In this document: piece after piece, positions 46,920 to 60,130 of the stretch
Position numbering within the stretch: the stretch's first letter is position 1
How the letters are laid out: every line of letters starts with the position of its first letter
Origin: Flammula alnicola
Lineage: Eukaryota > Basidiomycota > Agaricomycetes > Agaricales > Strophariaceae
NCBI GenBank assembly: GCA_015499995.1
Contig: JADNRV010000120.1
Coordinates: forward strand, 99,187-163,186
DNA: 64,000 nucleotides
Direction: 5' to 3'
The notes under the pieces: generated by a model
What the model saw: the letters and a program-made list of their open reading frames with translations, nothing else
Told to the model about the DNA's origin: nothing
Database searches by the model: none
Made by a program: the position numbers and the translations under genes

Positions 46920-49268
46920 TTAACCTGCCCCACTCCAAGCGTCTTTTATCATGTCTGCGGCTCTTTCAGCTATAACATACACAGGCGTTTGTGTATGTCC
47001 CGCAATAACATACGGCTGTTATATCTCCGAAGTAAGATATCCATTACAGCAAGAAGAGGATCTAAGACTTACCATGATAGAGGCATCCACGACGCGCAAG
47101 CCATCTGCTTGCTTCAGTCGCAGGTCAGGATCGACGACGCCATACTTGGCATCAGGGGCGGACATGGCTGCTGTTCCAATAGGATGCCAGGCAGTACTTG
47201 CAGTTTGCCGGATATAGGCATCCAGTAAGTCGTCTGAAGTGGCATTCCTGGTTTCTGCGAGCTCGCTGAGAACATAGCCCTGCCACGCTTTAGCAGCGAA
47301 AAACTGTCTTGAGCTTTTAATCGCTTCCCGAGCCGAGACTAAGTCGATTTCTGCCGTGAGCAGACCGGGGTCGATGATCGGCGCGTCGAGGAGATTATTT
47401 GAGCCTAGAATCAAAGATTCGCCTAACAGAGATATTGAGAACAATTGGAGATTTGCGAAGATCATGAAGTAGCACTGACGAGACGCGGGACTGACAACCG
47501 CAATACCCATGGTGATTATATGGTCCCCGGATGTTGATGTGCCACCGTTCTACATTTGATTTGAGTTGATTCAAATCGACCTTGCAAGGAATAAGAACTC
47601 ACTGCAACTGCCAATTCGTAATGAGGAGTATTCCGTCCAGCCGATGGGTCGCCAAATGTCCGGAGAGCGGATGAACTGTTAGGGAGGCGTTGCCAGATAA
47701 TATGACTGCTCAGTGAGTTTCCAAGCGGACCAGTGCGTGTGTCTTTCCACTGCTGCAGAAATTCGGCCAGGGCTGTAGCATTGGTGCTAATGCTGCACGT
47801 GGGATGTACACGTTAAAGTTGGCACTCCACGACAAAACGACAAGACGAGAAGACGTTACTTACGTGTCCACAATGTCGGTTGAGTTCGCCAACCAGGTCA
47901 CAGAAAGGAGCGGATGGTCAGTAAGGTTCTTCCCAACACTGGGAAGATGCAAGGAGGATTCGATGCCGATTGATTGCAACTCATTTACGTCGCCAATCCC
48001 TGAATGGAGGAGAATACGAGGCGTGCCAATAGACCCAGCGGATAAGATGACCTCTTTCCTTGCTCGCACGACGCTTCTGTTACCTTCAGTAGAGCTCAAT
48101 AAGATAACCGGCAACTAATAGCGACAGAGTATAAACGTACCTTTGCAAATACTTCTACTAAGCGAAAGGATATAGTTTCCCCTGCAGATTTATCGGGTAG
48201 TACACGCGTTACTTGAGAGTTGAGTACAACGAAAAGGTTTGGGCGGCTGAGGACTCCGTTCACGAGATAGGATGTTGCAGAGCTGCTGCGTGTTCCATTA
48301 CCGATAGTACCTTGGAACCAGCCTGAAGGGTATAATAAGCGACCATATATTTTACTTTCACAGGATGCTCACATAGGCCAAGTGGTTTGCCGGAGTTCAT
48401 GTCCAGATTGAATTCGAAGGGGCCTTCAAGCTCGTTAGCAGCTTGTATACTTCTTGGAACGAATGATTGCAAAAATCCAGGGAGGCTTGTGGAGGTCATG
48501 CCGTGGAACCCATGGACGGCGGGATTATACTGACCGGTAATGTTATGATGATCAGCAGGTTGGGTTAGCTTTTCATGCTATCGATGTTGCGGTTAACAAT
48601 ACCAGAAGAATATGTTCGTCATGGGTTCAAGCATACCTTCAGAAAGTATGAAAACATGCGATCCCAAGACCATCCAGGATCTCCTGTAACGCGAGCCCAT
48701 CGATCGTAATCATCGGAGGTGCCGCGAGTGTAGAACATTGCATCTAGAAATGGGTTCGAAAAAAGCATTATGACTGGAAAAGATGATTCGCATACTAATG
48801 GAGCTACTTCCGCCGAGAATATGCCCCCGCGCATACGCCAGCGAACGTCCATTCAGTCCAACCTGCGGTGTAGTCGTGAAGTTCCAATCGTATTGCGTAT
48901 TCTGTAAGTTGGCCCAGAAGTAAGGTACTTCAGAGTTCAATACGCCAACATTACTGAGGCTTGACGTCAGTCATGGTGAATGACGATACTAGCACGAAAA
49001 TTACGTTGGGCCTGCTTCAACGACTAGAACCTTGAACGTCTTGATTTCCGAGAGACGGCTCGCAAGGACGGCACCAGCAGTTCCACCTACATATTATAGC
49101 GGCGTAATGAATGATAATGAAGATATTCAATGGTAGGATTGGCGCACCTCCAACAATGACGAAGTCGAACTCAGTCGTTGGCAATTTGTTCACATTTTCG
49201 AAAACGACGCCTAGACAAGATCCTGCCAGGAGCTGCAGAAGAAAGACAAATGCCAAATAAGATGACAT
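46920..49268 (-). CDS. Secreted GMC oxidoreductase (aryl-alcohol-oxidase-like)
   Basis: About ten minus-strand exons give an FAD enzyme of roughly 580-600 residues. A signal peptide (MSSYLAFVFLLQLLAGSCLG) precedes FDFVIVGG|GTAGAVLASRL, the dinucleotide-binding motif, which is split by an intron. GMC signatures follow: YARGHILGGSSSINAMFYTR, EVILSAGSIGTPRILLHSGI with GDVNEL, and TASTAWHPIGTAAM with the active-site His. The last exon reads YVIAGHTQTPVYVIAERAAD and supplies the second catalytic motif. Such AA3 enzymes oxidise aromatic or polyunsaturated alcohols outside the cell and supply H2O2 for lignin attack. Substrate cannot be told from sequence. I chose the ATG at 49268; one at 49313 would bury the signal peptide. 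Confidence 0.82.
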
Positions 49269-50603
49269 CGCAGAGACGCTGTACTGCCTGTACGAAATAA
49301 AGTCAATCCACACCCAGGACTGCAGGACGATTAAGATAGCCGTTATAAGGGCCGGTGAACGATTTACTTGGCATCTTTGGGTTAAAACTTCTGCCCCACG
49401 GCTGCTGTGAAAAGCAATCGTAACTCACAAGACGAGAAGCTTGGAAATCTTGCGACGAAGGTGCTGTTTGATCGGGAGGAAGGTTTGTCAGATTGAATCG
49501 AAGTCAAAGAAAAGGACGCGCAAGACATACCGGCCATTACGGCTCGAGAATCGTCAGCGCCAAATTGCGTTCAGTTGGATTTGACGGCTTGAAGCACATG
49601 GAACAAAGTCCCATGATTGCCAAGTATTGACATCATCTGAGCTACGGGCAGGATTAACACCACCACAAATTTACGTCTTTGGCGGACACAGGTGCCAGTC
49701 CGGTCACATGCGGAGATACACACTATTTTTTTATCCTCTCTCGTCGCTCGCAGGTGACGGTCCCCGCGATATGTAATCAGTACTTTGTGGAGAATCTTCG
49801 AGCACCGTTCGAGTGGGCCTCTGGGGACTGGCTATGAGGGAACCCAGGGGTTATCTCCTTTGCAGAGTCATTGACATGATACAAAACCTACAGTGGGCAG
49901 GCCGTACCACGGGTACGACCAGCTGATCCACACGTACCAGAAAACATACTCCAACACCTGCTGGGAAAGATTCACTACGACGCCGAAGAAAAATGGAGCA
50001 GCGTCGCTGTCGGCGTGTTTGCGTTCGATTCAGCCTGTTCTTGAAGATAACAGAAGGTCTTGAGGGTCTAATATAACCAAAATGAAAGATCTAATATGAC
50101 CAAGAAGCAACATCACCAACGTTGACTCAATTTACCTTGAATCAGGAAATTCGTCACTCACAAAGCACGTCCCAATTTGAATGGGTTCCATTGACACGAC
50201 TAGGGACACAATTCCATCGCGTCTCTTGACGACAAGTCTCAAGTGCCAACATCATGTTAGGCTCTGTCAACGTTTTGTTCCACGTACGCAGAGTTAATCC
50301 TACAGAATCGTTCAGTATCGAGGATTATAGAATATTGAATTCACGAAGCCGATATGCTGTTGGTTATAAAACAACGAACTGCCACGCGAAAAAGCCAAAG
50401 AATGAAAGTGCTGGATCAATAAAAGCACGAACCTGTAGTAAGCTCCTGCCCATCTTGATTTGACAGTGAAGGCCAGGGCTACTTGAATCGTTATTATATT
50501 GCGCGCAGGGTATACACTACCGCAGACAAATAAAGATATGGTACACAAGAAAAGCGCCATTCCTTTCCATTCATAGATGGCCGCCACGATCCACCCCACC
50601 CCA
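49269..50603. other. Intergenic region
   Basis: About 1.3 kb between the start of the GMC gene and the 3' end of the E2 gene. It includes the oxidase promoter. I see no other gene; the open frame at 50254-50463 has no recognisable content. Confidence 0.4.
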
Positions 50604-52301
50604 TCATACACCCTCGCCAATAAGCCTCTGCGGCGCCTCCACATATCCCCTCCAGCACTCCACAAACGCCGCCAACTCGGCACCCTCAACGACCCGATGG
50701 TCCCCGCTCCAGCTAACGCCGACCTTCAACCGTCGCTCGCTCTGCCCATCACCCCTATCCACGTCCCACACCCACTTCGCGCGTGCAATAGCGACGATCG
50801 CCACACCCCCGCCCGGCACGAGCACAGGCGATGCGAAATCCCCCGCCCCGATCGCGCCGACGTTCGACACCGTGATCGTCCCGCCGCGCTTGGGCATCTC
50901 CTTTGGCGTCAGCGCGCAGGGCGTCTGCCGGCCGAGGTAAGAGAGGTGTCTGAGCTGCGCGGAGAGCGAGTAGATGGAAAGGGTGTTGACGCGAGGTATG
51001 GTTGGCGTGTAAAGGCCTGTCGGGGTGGATAGGGCGATGCTGATGTCAGCGGTGGGCCGGATGGTGAGGGTTGGTTTTGGGGATTCAACGGATGAGGTTG
51101 GTGTGATGGAGCTGCGGAAGAGAGGCCACTCGATCATGGCTTTCGAGAGGGTTTTCAGGAGGATTGGAAGATAAGTTAGACGCGTGTATTGGTGTGATTC
51201 GGGAACGGCTGGGTGAGATGGTGCAGGGTATAGAGCAGACGGGTTGATAGATTGAAGTGGAGGTGGACATGAGGTGGAGGGAAGGTAATGGTAAGGTATG
51301 TGGGCGTTTAGCGCAGGAAGGATATCGTGCAACGCGGTGATATCCAAGGTTGTTGAATATCTATAATTTGATAGAAAGGGTCAGCATGTTAAAAAAAACA
51401 CGCGTAATTAAAATGGAAGACATACCCGAAGTGAGGAATCTCCAGGCTCTGAACATATACGAAAAATCGTAAGCGCTAAAGAAACGAGTCAATGCAAGAA
51501 TTCTTACCTTCGTCATAGCCTTCCACATTCCATAACGCGTTCTTCCAAGTTCCACGACGACATCTTCGCGTTGTTCGGTGGCAGGTATAATTTGCGCTGT
51601 CTCGTCTTGTGATGCATTCGCTGGTGCCGCCTCCACATCCCGTTTCTCGATCCGGCCGTCTTTCCCACTGCCCGGCACGAGCAATCCCAGGTCAACGCCC
51701 TTCTGACGTGCAAAATATCGCACTGAAGGGGCCGCGAATACGCGATCCGCATTCGATGTCCTTGCCTCCGAGGTATTTTGTGGGTCGAGAGGGTGTAAGC
51801 GACGCGTTGCAGAAGCTCCGCCCAAAGGAGATGTTTCGACGACGGGCTTGTCTTGAGGTTCAATTACAGAAGGCTTAGCTGGCTCTGCAACACCTTGATC
51901 TGCATCATCGATTACCTCCTCGTCCACCTCGATTAGACACAGTCCAGCCCCGACTTTAGCAATCTCGCCCTCCTTGATGAGCAGTTCGGTGACCACACCG
52001 TCGAACGGACTTGTGATCTCAACGCTCGCTTTGTCGCTCTGGACTTCGCATAGAGGATCAAATGCTTGTATCGTCGACTGTGGCTTGACGCTCCTGCAAT
52101 GCGAGGTCAACGAGCGCGAAAGGTCCGGCCGGAACATGGTGCGCACCACTTGATGATCTCGCATTCTGTAATCCCTTCCCCAATGTCGGCGAGCTTGAAC
52201 TTTTGTATGACTTTCCTAGATGCCCAAGACGTTGGTGTAGTGTGGAAGTACGATATCGCTAGTGGTCGCCCTAGAAGTCGTCGAAGAGGTCGAACAAGCA
52301 T
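50604..52301 (-). CDS. Branched-chain alpha-keto acid dehydrogenase E2 (mitochondrial)
   Basis: Minus-strand exons encode roughly 500 residues. The N-terminus, [20 protein letters not shown], is a mitochondrial presequence. The lipoyl domain begins [19 protein letters not shown] and carries the lipoylated Lys in [16 protein letters not shown] Pro/Glu-rich linker follows, then a peripheral-subunit-binding domain ([20 protein letters not shown] with GSGKDGRI), then the catalytic acyltransferase core with [20 protein letters not shown]. The active-site region is [13 protein letters not shown]. The family norm is HxxxDG, so Asp is Glu here. Gene order E1/E3 is not nearby. The protein transfers branched acyl groups to CoA in Val, Leu and Ile breakdown. 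Family placement rests on the ADIGEGI and linker patterns; a 2-oxoglutarate E2 is less likely. Confidence 0.85.
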
Positions 52302-54208
52302 GGTGGTACGGAAAGAACCCGATAAGTCACAAGTATGGCTCCGATAAGTCAGTTTAAAGCACATTTATAATTCATATTACAGTCAGAAAATTAAAATTAG
52401 CATAGAAAACTCAAATCTTTATGTTGTTCCTCCAAATCTTCGTCAGAATATTTTAATAATATGCTAGATTGTGGATATCATATTTCAGAGGTAGGGATAT
52501 ACACAGTATTTGTGGAAGAACCTGCAAAACAGTCTTGTATCGCTGAGCATGTGGGAAATGATTAATGATGGCTTATTTCGGTGCTCACGGGGGAATATCA
52601 TCCATCCTTTGGCTCAAAATTATCCAAGTATCGACAATATCTAGAAGCATATTTTAAAATTTATTTGGAGGAAAACGGAGCTTTCTTTGCAAAGTTATTG
52701 ACTTCGCAAAAGTGTATCAAAATGACCGTGGCGTCACTAAACCACAGATATCGACTCTACGGATACCTGACCTCCTTTTCCTCGCGGTTTCATTGAAGGA
52801 CGACGAACTTTGCGAGACACGCGCCAAGTGAGATGGAGTTGTGGAAAGGTAACATCAATACGGCGAATAAGGAAGCACTAATACACCCTGAATTGGCCCC
52901 GTCTTGAAGTTGGGGATAAATCGCCCGCTAGTGGATGGAACTTGAGCTTGGAGCCTACACTACTTGGAGGACAGATTATGAGAATATGGAAGGCCCATTG
53001 AAGACGGCATTCACGGCTGTGCTTCCTATAAGAACGTGAAACGTGCCCATCGACTAGACTGGTGACCAGCCGGAGAATGAGTTGAACGAAGGGGAGGAGC
53101 TCGATTCGGTCTACCCATCGACGTCGAGAAAGAGTAGCCGGAGAATGTGCAGAGGCCGGGCCGAATGGAAAGAGATTTCAGGGGCGTGCGAATATTTATC
53201 CAATCTTGTGCGAATACATTTCAAGCTTCAGTTGTTCTTCTAGGGTGTTCGTAACTTCAATGCTCTCAGAACACACTCCACATGTTTAATCTTCGGTATT
53301 TCCAACGTATTTCGTAATTATCCCAGCTTGAGAGGCACGATTCGCAAAGGGAATTGAGAAAGAGATGGGCAGTTCAAGATGAGTTGTGATCCTTTCCCAC
53401 TGTCAATCAACATTGACGTGCTTTTTATTCTTATAGATAATCTTAGTAGTGAACCGGAACATTTCCTCCAGCTATGGCTGTGCTAGATTTCATCATCGTG
53501 GATCTAAACCTCGTCAACTCCGTACCTCGAATTAAGGGTTCAATAACGTTCAATGATCATCGATTGCCAAGTGCCCGCCTTTATCTTTCGCGATTACATA
53601 TGACCAGACTGGTGGAACTCGTCAAGTACTTATCCCATCATTGTCAAGGTCATGAGAGGGCTCAGCGCTCAGTACCCGTCCAATCATTCAGCCTGCCTTC
53701 TGAAAAGTGCTTCTTTCCAACAGCCCATCTTATCTTGGAGTCGGAAATCTGGGATCACCGAGCTTTCCACCTCGATTAGGAACCCGGTATATTGTGATAG
53801 CGATAAGATGTCGCAGAAACTCGTACGTCGCCGTTCTCCGTTCTCCTCTTTCGAGGCCGAAATTAATTCATTTGCATCAGCCGACAATGTAAAGTAGTTA
53901 TCACACTAGAATCACTCCCGTAAAGTTTCCCACATCCAAGATGTCGCTACCATAGTCAGTGTTCGCGGATATTCTTTTCAAAGTTGCCAAATTCAACCAC
54001 TCGGCGAGTTTAGAAATCCGGAACTCAGTTGCAATTGGTTTATTCTTTTCCTTATTCACCTTTCCTTCGTATATACGTTCCGCTTCTTTTCACACCATCC
54101 TGTCTCTCTTATATATTGGCTCACACTTTCTGACCAGCTCTCCTCGACAGAACTACTTTCAGCTACATCCAATCTCCAAATAGTGCCAGTATCCTCCAGC
54201 AACAAGAC
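52302..54208. other. Intergenic region, about 1.9 kb
   Basis: No gene can be supported. Short frames at 52581-52796, 53474-53779 and 53959-54183 lack motifs and codon continuity. The segment before 54208 contains pyrimidine-rich sequence that fits a promoter of the vWA gene. Confidence 0.4.
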
Positions 54209-57139
54209 ATGTCGTACGTCGCCCCACAGAAAAGATATTCCTCCTACTCACAGTAAAATCCCTGTAGCGATCATCCCACTTGCTCCGCACCTGTTGGTGG
54301 TTCGGTCAAGGTTACCATTCCACCCGGTTGGTACACCTACATCACCGGGGTGAGCGTTTCCAATTTACTACACCTCTCGCTCGAGCTAAAACGCGAAGCC
54401 CGTACAGTTGTCTCGCAGCACTCACAACCAAATGATCCGCCTTCGCCTCACCGAGGGCGATGTCACCAATACTGAATACCTCAATGGCGACTTCGGCAAG
54501 TCTAATGAGACCATGAAGCTCAGGCGTACGCGCGAAGGTTCTTACGCGATTCTGAGATCTGGCGAAAAGATGTCGCTTGAGCTCAATTGCTTCTACTCCA
54601 CCGCTGCCAAGATCAAGGACAGGGCGCTCGAGAAGTCTGAGTTCAGCTCCAGAGCTTTGACTGTCATGCAGGTGTGTCATAGATAATCATGGCCTCCTCG
54701 TCGACCGCATGTTTAATTACTTCATAATAGGCTGAAACCCCACCTCACCTGCACGACGATTTCCCTGATTACGTTACCTTCTTCGTGAGTTTGCTATCAC
54801 TCTGCTTCATTATTACGTACCGACGCAAAACACGACAAGGTTTTTGTTCAAGATTCTGCTGATCAGAAGGCAACTCAATACGCGCCCCTGTTCAATGATG
54901 CGTGAGTACTTGTCGGATCTTAGAAGTAATTTCGCTGAAGTATCGTTCACATTTAGCGTTTGCACCGTGAATGTGATAAAGGGAACTGGCCGTGATCACC
55001 ACGGAGAGCCTTTAGACGATCGTAATGGTGACGAGGATGGTCCAGGAGGTCCTAGCAATCCTAATAATGGCGGTCCAAATAATGGCGGCCCTAATAATGG
55101 CGGCCCTAATACTAATAATGGCGACGGCGACAACTCCCATCCCAATGGCCCCACCCTGTGAGTCTGTCCCACTTCAATGAGCTTCTCATCCTAACTTCGA
55201 TTTTAGAGATCTACTGTTCCTCCAGGATTGTACCGCTAGTCAAACTCCTACATCAAATCCGCTACCGAAAGTATCATCAATATCTGCAGCAGGATTGCGT
55301 CCTCTGGAAAACTTGCTCCAGGTGCTCTTCGAGTAGGACTCGTCGCCTACCGTGATGCAGGAGACGAATTTGTCACCAAGAGTTTTGGTTTCACACGGAT
55401 GTGTCTGTTATGCAACGCAACCTGAGCACGCTCGTTGCTGCAGGAGGCGGAGATGGACCAGAAGCAGTTACTGAGGCGCTCGACGCCGCTCTTGCCTCTG
55501 ATTGGAGAATCGACGCAAGCAAGATGGTCGTCCTCATTGCGGATGCACCTCCGCATGGCATTGGAGAACCTAGCGATGCCAGTCCAGGTGGTCCCCTCCG
55601 GTAAGTCGACTCATCCATGGTAATTACTTCACGTTCACTCAACGATTCGCTAGTAAAAATCCTTTGGCTCTGGGTCGCCGCATGGCTGAGCTGGGCATTA
55701 CCCTGGTAGTTCCTCCTGATACACTCATCCTATCCGCTGACGAACTGTTTCCAGCACCTCATTGCTTGCGAGCCAACGTTGAGCACTTCATATAAGTTTG
55801 CGTACGACTTTATAAGGCTTTGACCGCGCTTACAGGTATGTGACCGACCAAACCATACCATCGCTACCGAAATATCACTTCCACTAGAGGACTGCTTCTC
55901 CCACTCGTTTCTGCCAGTGGACTAGCAGACTACATCATCGGTTCTCGCTTGAAAGAATCGAACTTGAGGCCTTGTTGGTGACTACGGCAAAAGCATTGCG
56001 CGTCGCGTGCTGTTCAGTGTGAAGCTCCCGCAGCTCTTACCAAAGAATACCACGCCAAGTTCACCGCTAGGGGGTAGAGGTCACGAGTTGGATGTTGAGC
56101 CGGTCAATGCAACCACCCCGAACGTGAAAACGTGAACCGTATACCACGTTAAGGATTGCTTAGTGCTAGACCATGACGGGTGGTTCCATCTAGTTCAAGG
56201 TTACAGTCAAAGTGATGTCGATAAAGGTCCCGGGTGCCGTCTCCTCCGAATTGCAGGTGAACGTTCCCTGCAGTGCGTATCATCAAGTGCCATCACTGGA
56301 ACAGGTATCATATTTCATCTATCGTTACTACACCAAGGCTAACGTAACTTTCGTGCATAGACGGTCGCGTCATAAGCTCACGTCACTCGCAATGCCGGAA
56401 TTGGCCCGAAAAGTTGTCGCCGCCATCAAGCGAGGACCCAGTTGGCAACGCCCTCAAGATCAACATCCTGCGGGCTGGTCGCTTTCGTATCCGGCGTACG
56501 TCTCACTTCCTCTCTGTCTCCTCTTACTCCCCTTTTCTGTTTCCTAGCTCTCCCGCGCCAAGTACAACCAAGCGATCAAACTTGTGTATAATGAGGAGAG
56601 AATACCACACCGAATTCCTCACCTCTGAGCTCGGTTCCACCGACGACATCATGGGCTCAAGCGCACCCGCGAAGGATACTCGTGGTGTCCTCCGACGAAT
56701 CAATACCAGTGGAGACCTCCTTCTATGGTCCACGAGCAACATAAAGGCCAGGCATGGCCAAGCCCACTTACCCTCCAAGAACTGAAAGACGTCGAAGTAA
56801 GTTTAATGCTGCCTTGTATACGGAGATTTGATCTCCTTCCACTGTAGACTCAAACACCTATGCATCTTCGCGACGATTTCCCCGACTACGTGACCTACTT
56901 CGTGAGTTCACCATTCCTCCTTCCACCTTAGTAAAATGTTGCTAAAATGTCTCGCTCAGATTCTAGCCGAAGACCAGCCTGATTCTGAGCAAGTGGATGG
57001 CGTTCCCGACTACAACGATTCGTGAGTTTCCATTGCTGCTTGCTTTCAACCAGGCCATTGACGTCTTGGTCAATTTAGGGTGGCCATCGTCAACCTCATC
57101 AAGAACACTCCTATGGTCTTCACTAGTACCGAGGAGTGA
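54209..57139 (+). CDS. von Willebrand factor A domain protein
   Basis: The model starts MSYVAPQKRYSSYS at 54209. An N-terminal beta-rich domain follows (DHPTCSAPVGGSVKVTIPPG, RLRLTEGDVTNTEYLNGDFG, HDDFPDYVTFF), then a linker with Asn/Gly/Pro repeats. The vWA domain runs from LLFLQDCTASQTPYIKSATE (MIDAS-like D-x-T-x-S) through LRVGLVAYRDAGDEFVTKSF, VVLIADAPPHGIGEPSD, ITLHLIACEPTLS and ALTALTGGLLLPLVSASGLA. Cytosolic vWA proteins of this kind are common in Agaricomycetes; some carry alpha-kinase domains, but none is visible here. The region after 56.5 kb repeats the N-terminal domain (MHLRDDFPDYVTYF) with a stop in one frame, so the 3' end is uncertain. A 16-nt piece at 54254-54269 also breaks the opening frame. 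Confidence 0.6.
55062..55127 (+). repeat. In-frame minisatellite encoding NNGGP repeats
   Basis: About four copies of a 15-bp unit (aataatggcggtcct-like) encode N-N-G-G-P inside the linker of the vWA protein. Copies keep frame, so length change would not break the protein. Confidence 0.75.
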
Positions 57140-58107
57140 GACTTTTTTAGATGCGATCTCCTTTGGAGTATCCGTCGTATAGTGACATTGGCTCCAGTCT
57201 GTTATGAATGTTATCTGTACTTGTACCTCGTGATTGTACAACATCAAATGCATTTCTTCTTGATCGAACTCCTTAGATCTTGAATATAAATATTAAACGA
57301 ACAGCGTGAGATATGAAACTGGGAGCCCGCGGTTGGCAGGACGCATTGAACTGGGTAGACAAATGGATATAAACGAGGAAATAACTATCTATCTACCCAG
57401 TTCGCAAGGCGTCGCTCCCAACATGAATGTGTAATATTTCCTTTCCAGCAATATTGTTGCAGCTAACGATAGAAGAAGCTTTCTCTCAAGTTCAACATTT
57501 CAAAATCGAAAATGCAACGTTGGAAAGCCATAAAACTTAAAGCCCTTGTCTACGGCCGTATCATGATATGTATCCTATTGATGAATTTTGATATGAACCG
57601 CGAACTTGATTAAGGCACCCCTCGAAAAGTTGTGCACCGTTCAATTGCCTTCGACGCTTCTTTGACATAGTTCACAAATTATATCACTCCTGGAGAGAGA
57701 GATCATTCTATATTAACATTCTCTAGATGGCAAATGTCATTTGCTCATCATCACATGGTGGTCAAGGACCCAAAAAGTTGAAATTGTGTTCACGCGCCAG
57801 TTCAAGCGACGCGATTACGCACGGTCACGCGGCCCACCACTTGAAAAGGCACCTACTTATCGGGACTTTTCGTTATGCGGTAGATATAAACTGGCTGAAT
57901 TGCTCATCGACTGCAGCAAATTGTATCTTCCAACTCACCTGAACCTTAAGGGTTCGTACGGGGTAAGTCAGAATCAAATCTGTTTTACTCTGTGAAATAT
58001 CTCATCGTTCTGTTCGACATAGAAGAATCACCCTTAGATTTCATCACAGAAGCTCGGGCATCTCTCAGTTTAGACACCGGGAGATACGCTAAGAAGGCGC
58101 GCACACC
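57140..58107. other. Intergenic region
   Basis: About 1 kb between the vWA gene and the SDR gene. Two overlapping open frames at 57727-57995 have no motif. No repeat or RNA gene is seen. Confidence 0.4.
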
Positions 58108-59234
58108 ATGGCTATAGACTTACCGCCCATGTTACGGGCCCTTCTCTCAAACCGGTCGGGAAGCCTCTCTCTCGCGCTCATACCACTTCTTATTGCGCTG
58201 TACCGCGTCTCGAAGAAACCCAGACGGTTCCTCAAAATACCCAAGTCCAAGGAACGCGTTTTGGTGCTAGGCGCTTCAAGTGGTATCGGACGATCAGCCG
58301 CACGACAATACGCTGCCAGAGGAGCACGAGTCTGCGTTGTTGGACGCCGAGAATCACTTCTGAAGGAGGTGGAACGAGAATGCTGGAGTGCTCGGGCCCA
58401 GGCGACAGCCGGATTGGCAGAAGCATCGCAACAAGATATCTTTGGAGTTGCTGCTGATTTTGCGAATGTGGATGATATGGTTAGGGTTAGAAGCGCCATT
58501 GAAGCTGGTACGTCTCTCAGTTTCTCCATAAGACATTTCTAAGACGTGAAGGCAGCATGGGAAGGCTTGGATACCCTTGTGGTCGCTGCTGGGGTTTCCG
58601 CCTTACAACCGCTCATGGCAGTGGCTGGCGTTGAAGTGCAGCATGGTGTTAAATTGCCACAAGCTACCCCTGAGGGCATCCAACGCACAGCTGACGTGGC
58701 GTTAGCTGCAATCCGAGGAAACTACGTGGGGCCCCTGATCGCCATCGTGACTTTTGTAAATATCTTATCTATCTTTCTCCTTACAACAAATGTCATACTG
58801 AAATTGATCATTCAAATAGATTCCCCTGCTTTCTAATACTTCGAAAGCCCCATCTGCCGTTCTGGTCAACTCACTTGCATCCATCATCCCAGCACCGACA
58901 CGCACCTTGTACGCCTCTACGAAGGCCTCCTCTCTCGTTCTCTACCAAGCTCTCTCCATTGAACACCCCAACATCGCCTTCACCTCCTTCATGCCGTCAA
59001 CCGTTGAGGGTGACTTCCGGGCCTCTGCAGTCGACAGCGGGCCCGTGAGGGAGAAAGACCCCAATGCCCACGGCCTCAACGCGAGATGTCGCACGGCGCT
59101 GCATCCAGGCTGCTGACAATGGCGAGAAGGCTGTGTTCATGCCGGAAACCATGCGCTATGCCCACCTTCTTTATTGGATCTGGCCGTCGTTCATAGAGCG
59201 AATGGCAAGCAGGAAGTACAACTTCTTGGTTTGA
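58108..59234 (+). CDS. Membrane-anchored short-chain dehydrogenase/reductase
   Basis: Three exons give roughly 335 residues. An N-terminal hydrophobic segment (SLSLALIPLLIALY) suggests an ER or lipid-droplet anchor. The Rossmann motif is VLVLGASSGIGRSAARQYAA, with VGRR binding the cofactor. Then come DTLVVAAGVSALQPL, the NSLAS serine strand and the YASTK catalytic motif, a classical SDR like 11-beta-HSD or DHRS7. Introns are at about 58509-58554 and 58756-58820. Near 59082 one extra base separates PNAHGL from RDVARRCIQAADNG, so the last 50 residues lie in another frame. The cause is either a recent frameshift or a sequence error; the tail is still recognisable (KAVFMPETMRYAHLLYWIWP) and stops at 59232-59234. 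Substrate unknown. Confidence 0.7.
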
Positions 59235-60036
59235 ACTCCTTGTCTTAACACCTACATACGTTTCCAATGGGTTGGCTTCCTTTTTCTCTGCTTAATACAG
59301 AGTTCGTAGACAACAGGTTGTTTTGGCAGGCACTAGAATTGCCCGCCATTCCAGACTCGAATTGGGTTTCTTCTTGTACTCTAGAATGTTAATGTTCCTC
59401 TCTCTGACATGGTTTAATAGATTCTTATTTTTGTAACACCAGAACATCAACTGCTCTGATCATATGCTCTAGCCTCTTTGTACCAATCAGTCCTGACTAA
59501 AATCAGCAGTCGAGAGTCAAAGGCCCAGGGCATCAATGAACTGCAAGTCAGGTTGTAGCGATCTGCTCGACTCTGGAATGGCCGTTGAATGCATGGATTC
59601 TGCTTCTAGAAGACATTTGCGAACGTCGACAATCCTTATGTGGCTGTTCTCTCGTGTCTAGCGCGAGGGCGGATTCTATTTTTAGTCGACCGTGGGAGCA
59701 GCTCCGCACTATTCTTAGCTCGGAGTGCTTGATGGTTAAGAAATTATCTGATATGCCTGAATGCTCTCCAAGGATGCTACCAAAAAGCGTAATTCGAACT
59801 ACGTATGTCCTCCCATCTTTACGAAATGCTTTGGAATTTCGGTTACTTATTCTTATTACTATACCCCGGGGCAGTTGATGGGTTTATTACATCAGGGACG
59901 CCAGAGGTTGAAACGACTGATGACTATCGGTCACATAGCCAGCCCTTCCGTTCGGACCCAAATCGCGGTCAGTTTTTTCCGATACCCTGCTATTAATGTA
60001 CTCATCGTGCTTCAACATTCAACCCTGGGGGAGAGG

Positions 60037-60043
60037 TATAAAA
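60037..60043 (+). promoter_or_regulatory. TATA box of the secreted gene at 60131
   Basis: TATAAAA sits 94 bp before the start codon within GGTATAAAAGACACCCAAAT, identical to the paralogue's promoter at 36559-36565. Similarity between the two promoters extends about 250-300 bp upstream (from about 59870). Confidence 0.7.
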
Positions 60044-60130
60044 GACACCCAAATCGCTTCTTAATATACTCAGAACATCACATCTCGTAACTTGAACACA
60101 AGCAGTTCAAAGATTCAAACTCTCTAAAAG

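Noticed and set aside
55062..55127. A possible CRISPR-like array
   Set aside because: It is a 15-bp coding tandem repeat without spacers, in a eukaryotic gene.
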